A stretch of 7,381 nt of DNA from JACJYE01 sp964432875 (GTDB lineage: Bacteria; Bacteroidota; Bacteroidia; Chitinophagales; Saprospiraceae), in contig CAYSPJ010000193.1 in the NCBI GenBank assembly GCA_964432875.1, positions 1 through 7,381 on the forward strand, read 5' to 3'. How positions within the stretch are numbered: position 1 is the stretch's first letter; every line of letters begins with the position of its first letter. Shown in pieces: positions 5,301 to 7,381 of this stretch. The position numbers were made by a program, and so were the translations under genes. Under the pieces are notes generated by a model that was given only the letters and a program-made list of their open reading frames with translations, was not told the origin of the DNA and did no database searches.

Positions 5301-6936
5301 TGGGGTCTGCCCCGGCAGCCCAGGAGGAGCGGATGGGCTGGTTGTTGTTGATGAAGTTGATGACCGATTGGGGGTCTTCACAAGTTTGTTCGCGGGTGAA
5401 AGGCCCCCAGACGTTGAAGTCAATATCCGAGGCTTCTGCCGGGTTGGCCGCTTGCACGATAAAGCCGAATGGGCCGGCTGCTTGCGCTTCGATGGTAAAC
5501 CAGTAATAATTGGGCTGAGCAGTACCGGTATTGAGCCAGCAGCCGTTGTTGACGCCGGCATTGAACTGGATGTCCTGAAAGCCTTGGTTGAAATTGAAAA
5601 CCGAAGGCAGGCCTGAGGGGTCGATGCAGCCATTGAGCGGGTTGCAGAGTGCGTTGGCCAGCGAGGGGTCCAGGTTGCAGGGTTCCTCCTCGATAGACAA
5701 GCCAAAATTGGTGCAGCCGTTGTTTTGGGCTACCACGATATAATAAGTCCCCGCGCTGGAAAAGTCCACGCCATTGAGGGTGCCATTGGGGCTACTGCCC
5801 AGGCAAGCCGTTCCCGGGGCATTCGGCGGGCCATCCAATACGAGGACGCCCGTGCCGGATTCGGCATTGACCACTTGCACCTTTGCGCAAAAGCCGCCCG
5901 GTGACTGGTAGGCAAAAACGTATTCCGGGCCGTTGAGGAAGGGCGTTGTGCCGCAGGGCGAAGTAGCAAACGTAGCTGCTCCATCACAAGTTGAAAAGCC
6001 GCCCTGGTTGAAAGGCAGGCCGCTGATCGGGGTGGGGTTATTGACAGAAGAACCCGTGCATGCCAGCGGGCTGCACTGCCAGGTGACTTCAAAACCCGCG
6101 CCCACTACCGACCCATCAGAGGTAAATTGCAGGGTCACAGTTGGCGAACTGGCCTGGATGGTGAATACCTCCGTCGTCGTGCCGGTGAGGCTAATGATGA
6201 GCGGAGCGCCAGTCGAATTGCCAGCATAGACGTTCAGGCGGTCGAAGCCGGATTCTGAGGAGAAGTTCTGCACCGTGATTTCGATGCACTGGCTAAATTG
6301 GGCCGGTGAAATGGTGAAAGTATGGGTTTCATTATTACCATAGTTGCCATCCGGGCCGCCAGTATCATAGAGCGTGCCGAAGCAGGAAGTGGTACCGGGC
6401 TGGTCGCCGATGTTAAAGGCCGGCACATATTCATCGATGCAGAGGGTGAAATCGCCCCAATTGGGCGAAGCCGTAGCCGAATAATCGTTGATGCGCAGGA
6501 AGTAGGTGGTATTGGGCGTCAAGCCCAGCACGTCGAGTTGCACCTGGTTGGAGCCTGCCGGGGCGGAAACGCAGAAGCCCAGGTCTGCCAGGTTGTCAAA
6601 TGCACAGGCCCCCCGATAGATGGCAATCTGGGGGTTGAGGATGGGGTTGTTTGGCCCGTCTTCAACGCCCTGCACCGTGATAGTGATATCTATCAGGGTA
6701 TCATTGGTGGTGAAGGCAAACCAGACGTCGCGCTGCACTCCGCCACCATTGAAGCAAGTGGGGATGTTGCCGAAGCCGATGTTGCTAGTCGTCGCATCAA
6801 CATTGGTATAAATGTCATCCGTACAGCTTGGCAATACCCCGAGGATGGCCACGCCGTCGCAATCGTCATTTATCGGTTGGGCAGAGAGCAAGGCAGAAAA
6901 GGAAAGTACGCAAAAGGCAGTAAGCAATATTCTCAT
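2347..6936 (-). CDS. Giant multidomain extracellular protein with type IX secretion sorting domain
   Basis: The 1529-residue product is likely displayed on the cell surface or released, as an adhesin or a structural or binding protein. I see no enzyme active site. Order by residue: signal peptide 1-19 (cleavage after LLSA before QPINDDC); N-terminal beta-rich domain ~20-170 (RDVWFAFTT, AIYRGAC, LGLTPNTTYFLRIND, GDFTLCI); CUB-like domain ~180-288; pre-peptidase-like beta domain ~290-420; unnamed domain ~420-617; nine Ig/PKD-like repeats ~622-1346, each framed by cysteines; a tenth degenerate repeat ~1347-1434; C-terminal sorting domain ~1438-1529. The Cys9 in the signal peptide is not a lipobox. 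The ATG at 6936 opens directly with the signal peptide, behind an A-rich leader without a Shine-Dalgarno sequence. The gene is monocistronic in the window, convergent with xseB. No secretion-machinery gene is nearby, which is normal for scattered T9SS cargo. The ligand is unknown. Confidence 0.93.
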   Translation of the reverse strand: MRILLTAFCVLSFSALLSAQPINDDCDGVAILGVLPSCTDDIYTNVDATTSNIGFGNIPTCFNGGGVQRDVWFAFTTNDTLIDITITVQGVEDGPNNPILNPQIAIYRGACAFDNLADLGFCVSAPAGSNQVQLDVLGLTPNTTYFLRINDYSATASPNWGDFTLCIDEYVPAFNIGDQPGTTSCFGTLYDTGGPDGNYGNNETHTFTISPAQFSQCIEITVQNFSSESGFDRLNVYAGNSTGAPLIISLTGTTTEVFTIQASSPTVTLQFTSDGSVVGAGFEVTWQCSPLACTGSSVNNPTPISGLPFNQGGFSTCDGAATFATSPCGTTPFLNGPEYVFAYQSPGGFCAKVQVVNAESGTGVLVLDGPPNAPGTACLGSSPNGTLNGVDFSSAGTYYIVVAQNNGCTNFGLSIEEEPCNLDPSLANALCNPLNGCIDPSGLPSVFNFNQGFQDIQFNAGVNNGCWLNTGTAQPNYYWFTIEAQAAGPFGFIVQAANPAEASDIDFNVWGPFTREQTCEDPQSVINFINNNQPIRSSWAAGADPTGLASIHPVTGLPVTDPYDCNPVPGANGDDFASVINCQPGEIYAVLINDWGNGIESGAISVGWSPSSPDVLAPPPLTVLTSDTAICSGEAVQLLISSSVNNITWLKDTTTLSCLDCLDPIATPQETTTYVAVVDAVCYQDTVEVLVQVYNIDAGPDVTVCRNEEIQIVAGSNFLGAAYAWTAPAGVSLSCTDCPSPFIVAEQPGVYTIAVTLVGPSCELSDSMQMTVLPQEAAQYNISDEQQICLGDAANIGGAAIPGVAYSWSSNPPGFASTAANPPVSPSETTTYYISANNGTCPIPSVDSVLVIVDQPPLLNISDDVAICQEEPISLGNTSPEPGVVYTWSGPAQIEDVNDPNSVAFPQNSGTYTLTAIRGACTVIESFNVEITEIAISLVDANQAPLPDTLLLCKGDQLDLLANFLPASAVPLWTSTDPSFTSTQAPGIAVSPATGTTYYAQVAVPGCFKIDSVFVLVDSLPADMAILPADTTICEGELLVLTSPVYEPIDFPSIEFQWSPEIGQQTGDSLYNLVITGLDSVIYQRIAINGACMDTSFAIVNVIRIDAVQVMPTDVVICIGESVQLMATADFQPTEIEWTTNPEGGAISCTDCFDPIVTPTTTTTYTFEAKIDRCPVSASATVEVRQPPLLGTVPLLRICLGEQVSLNSLFDQTSTYTWTSTDPGFGTVIDPNPVVSPAQTHTYTVVADNGVCQPLTAQVLVEVVQPPVLSFDLPQGPFCPGELVELSAQVIEGGGEGERFLWATPTEVLEAPSISFNARETGLYTFTYISSSRCDTIVEEVIIEVYPALNLSLAGDPNNAEAVSQGTVVTFDAFTNPQIEGPINYRWFLNGELVAEGTDLSMQELALLQQGSLVVVEATSADGCVESDSLLYDVERPKIGMPNAFTPNGDAVNDFFNVLSTGVFDEVVEFRVFNRWGQIVYNNESTETGWDGNHQGKPQPSDTYMYMVKIRFLDGELSELLKGDVTLIR
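2350..2625 (-). other. Gliding-motility-associated C-terminal (CHU_C, type B T9SS) domain
   Basis: Residues ~1438-1529 of the giant protein show the standard signposts of the TIGR04131/PF13585 family: MPNAFTPNGDAVNDFFNV, then FRVFNRWGQIVYNN, GWDGNHQGKPQPSDTYMYMV, and the terminal KGDVTLIR. In characterised Bacteroidota, domains of this class direct export through the type IX secretion system. The usual NGDGxND is NGDAVND here, a mild departure. The domain ends exactly at the stop codon, as expected for a functional sorting signal. Confidence 0.93.
2635..5073 (-). repeat. Array of nine cysteine-framed Ig/PKD-like repeats plus one degenerate repeat
   Basis: Residues ~622-1434 are built from units of 74-85 residues. 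Each unit opens with a pattern like D..IC.GE.V.L, has a central YxWxS/T strand, a proline-rich turn leading to TTTY, and closes with a cysteine followed by a V-rich strand. First cysteines fall at residues 631, 705, 789, 868, 953, 1034, 1118, 1199 and 1279; closing cysteines at 682, 762, 841, 921, 1007, 1092, 1174, 1252 and 1334. Each pair probably forms a disulfide. The tenth unit (~1347-1434) keeps only the closing Cys1424. Repeats 1, 2 and 7 also carry an internal SCxDC pair. Such arrays usually act as a stalk or as binding modules. The units have diverged, so there are no long identical DNA repeats. Confidence 0.85.
5086..5679 (-). other. Unnamed ~200-residue domain (DIDFNVWGP motif)
   Basis: Residues ~420-617 of the giant protein lie between the beta-rich N-terminal part and the repeat array. 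Landmarks are CNPLNGCIDPSGLP, NQGFQDIQFNAGVNNGCWLN, PNYYWFTIEA, GPFGFIVQAA, ASDIDFNVWGPF, NNQPIRSSWAAGADPTGL, DDFASVINCQPGEIYAVLIN and DWGNGIESGAISVGW. The pattern suggests a beta-sandwich with several conserved-looking Asp and Asn residues and up to six or seven cysteines. It resembles stretches I recall from other secreted Saprospiraceae proteins, but I cannot attach a family name or function. Confidence 0.55.
6073..6399 (-). other. CUB-like domain
   Basis: Residues ~180-288 fit a CUB domain. CFGTLYDTGGPDGNYGNNETHT resembles the G..(Y/F)DSGG....Y.(N/D)NE opening used in bacterial CUB domains. Then come FTISPAQFSQCIEITVQNF, the FDRLNVYAG core corresponding to the CDYLEIYDG signature, TEVFTIQASSPTVTLQFTSDGSVVGAGFEVTW, and a closing Cys. 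In extracellular proteins, CUB domains are usually protein- or carbohydrate-binding modules, often calcium-dependent. Confidence 0.75.
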
Positions 6937-7051
6937 GTTTCGCTTTTTGATGTTTTTTTGTCTTGATTAGCAAGCAAGTAGGGAGTCGGCTATCATCCTT
7001 TTCATCTTGGGAAGGGGGGGCAGAGCCGTAGTTTTCTCCAAGAAAATCGAC

Positions 7052-7059
7052 CAAAAATA
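7052..7059 (-). promoter_or_regulatory. Possible -7 element for the giant secreted protein gene
   Basis: On the minus strand this reads TATTTTTG, an exact TAnnTTTG match. It lies about 115 bases before the ATG at 6936, implying a leader of roughly 105-110 bases. A TTTG at 7071-7074 lies upstream but at too short a spacing (11 bases) for a standard -33 element. In such A/T-rich DNA a chance match is quite possible. Confidence 0.3.
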
Positions 7060-7241
7060 GTTATTTTTTGCAAATTCTTCCCTTTTGGGTGAAAAGAGGG
7101 CGGGTGGGCGACAAAAAATACCGCAGGCTTGCGCACGGAGTTGCGGCTATGGGCTACACGGATTTTCGCGGATTTTAACAGGGTGCCTCCGCGGCCTGCC
7201 CCGGGGCATAGCCGAATCTGTGTACAAGGGGGCAGCCGCCA

Positions 7242-7287
7242 GCCCTGTGGAATAGGCTGTGCTTGACCCTGATTTATTCCACGGGGC
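7242..7287. repeat. Palindrome, GTGGAATA...TATTCC element, copy 2
   Basis: Bases 7242-7254 pair with 7275-7287 to form a 13-bp stem with one G-T wobble (left arm GCCCTGTGGAATA, right arm TATTCCACGGGGC) around a 20-base loop. It shares with the element at 2035-2066 the GTGGAATAG left arm, a GCTT in the loop and a TTATTCC right arm. The loop here is about ten bases longer. Two related palindromes in separate intergenic gaps suggest a dispersed repeat family. Confidence 0.65.
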
Positions 7288-7341
7288 CAGCGGGGGAGAG
7301 TCCACCCCCGCCCTGCGGGCACCCCCGCCAGCGGGGGAGAG
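7286..7341. repeat. GC-rich hairpin cluster with duplicated GCCAGCGGGGGAGAG
   Basis: The 15-mer GCCAGCGGGGGAGAG occurs at 7286-7300 and again at 7327-7341, 41 bases apart. GCGGGGG at 7290-7296 can pair with CCCCCGC at 7305-7311 (8-base loop), and CCCCCGC at 7322-7328 with GCGGGGG at 7331-7337. GCCC/GGGC at 7310-7320 forms a small third hairpin. Because the arms are identical, alternative long-range pairings are possible. The module is directly joined to the right arm of the preceding palindrome. Its function is unknown. Confidence 0.7.
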
Positions 7342-7381
7342 CAATGCTTTTGCGCTCCTGCCTTAAAAGGTTAATGAGTCC

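Larger units (their letters stand above)
6937..7381. other. Gene-free stretch upstream of the giant gene
   Basis: No convincing coding region is seen on either strand. Longer open frames here have no recognisable domain and run through palindromes. The left part (6937 to about 7080) is A/T-rich and should contain the leader and promoter of the giant gene. The right part (about 7140-7341) is GC-rich and dense in short palindromes and repeats. They include CGGATTTT twice (7159-7166, 7169-7176), the perfect 12-bp palindrome TGCCCCGGGGCA at 7197-7208, a GTGGAATA/TATTCC palindrome, and a cluster of GCGGGGG/CCCCCGC hairpins. The neighbour beyond 7381 is not visible. Confidence 0.7.

Noticed and set aside
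6880..6936. Lipoprotein signal for the giant protein (Cys9)
   Set aside because: Cys9 sits in the middle of the hydrophobic core without a lipobox context. The cleavage after LLSA fits signal peptidase I, as expected for T9SS cargo.
6322..6966. Plus-strand open frame of 214 codons over the start of the giant gene
   Set aside because: Antisense to the signal peptide and CUB-like region, which are clearly coding on the minus strand.
7002..7322. Minus-strand open frame of 106 codons upstream of the giant gene
   Set aside because: Composition is Arg/Pro-rich and domain-free, and it runs through the palindromes and hairpin cluster, so it is probably not a gene.

Overview
The window most likely comes from the chromosome of a member of the Bacteroidota, probably a Saprospiraceae-like lineage (inference). 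The main evidence is a 1529-residue secreted protein that ends in a gliding-motility-associated (CHU_C / TIGR04131-type) C-terminal domain, the hallmark of cargo of the type IX secretion system, which is restricted to this phylum. No Shine-Dalgarno sequence is visible before any of the three complete genes, and a TAnnTTTG-type promoter element lies just before xseB. Both fit the phylum. By eye the base composition is GC-rich for the phylum. Nothing in the window was searched against a database.

Layout. Positions 1-1305 (+) hold adenylosuccinate lyase (purB), cut at its 5' end by the window edge. Positions 1306-1425 are a short intergenic stretch dominated by a heptanucleotide tandem repeat (GTAAAAA). 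Positions 1426-2007 (+) encode a small secreted protein of unknown function with a striking HDHRHEDG motif. Positions 2008-2114 contain a palindromic element and a Bacteroidota-type promoter. Positions 2115-2300 (+) encode the exonuclease VII small subunit (xseB). A perfect 14-bp-stem hairpin at 2300-2340 fills the gap between xseB and the convergent giant gene. Positions 2347-6936 (-) encode the giant secreted protein: signal peptide, N-terminal beta-rich domain, CUB-like domain, another beta-rich domain, a roughly 200-residue domain I cannot name, nine cysteine-framed Ig/PKD-like repeats plus one degenerate repeat, and the sorting domain. Positions 6937-7381 contain no convincing gene. This stretch holds the probable promoter of the giant gene and, to its right, a GC-rich patchwork of palindromes and short repeats.

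The genes do not form an evident pathway. purB (purine synthesis) and xseB (DNA repair) are housekeeping genes. The two exported proteins are envelope or extracellular functions. The gene order looks like an ordinary Bacteroidota chromosome rather than an island, with no integrase, transposase, CRISPR, toxin-antitoxin or phage gene. The points that deserve a second look are the intergenic repeat elements (heptamer array, paired GTGGAATA/TATTCC palindromes, GC-rich hairpin cluster), the uncharacterised secreted protein, and the unnamed domain and SCxDC sub-motif within the giant protein. I did not find a convincing new multi-gene system.
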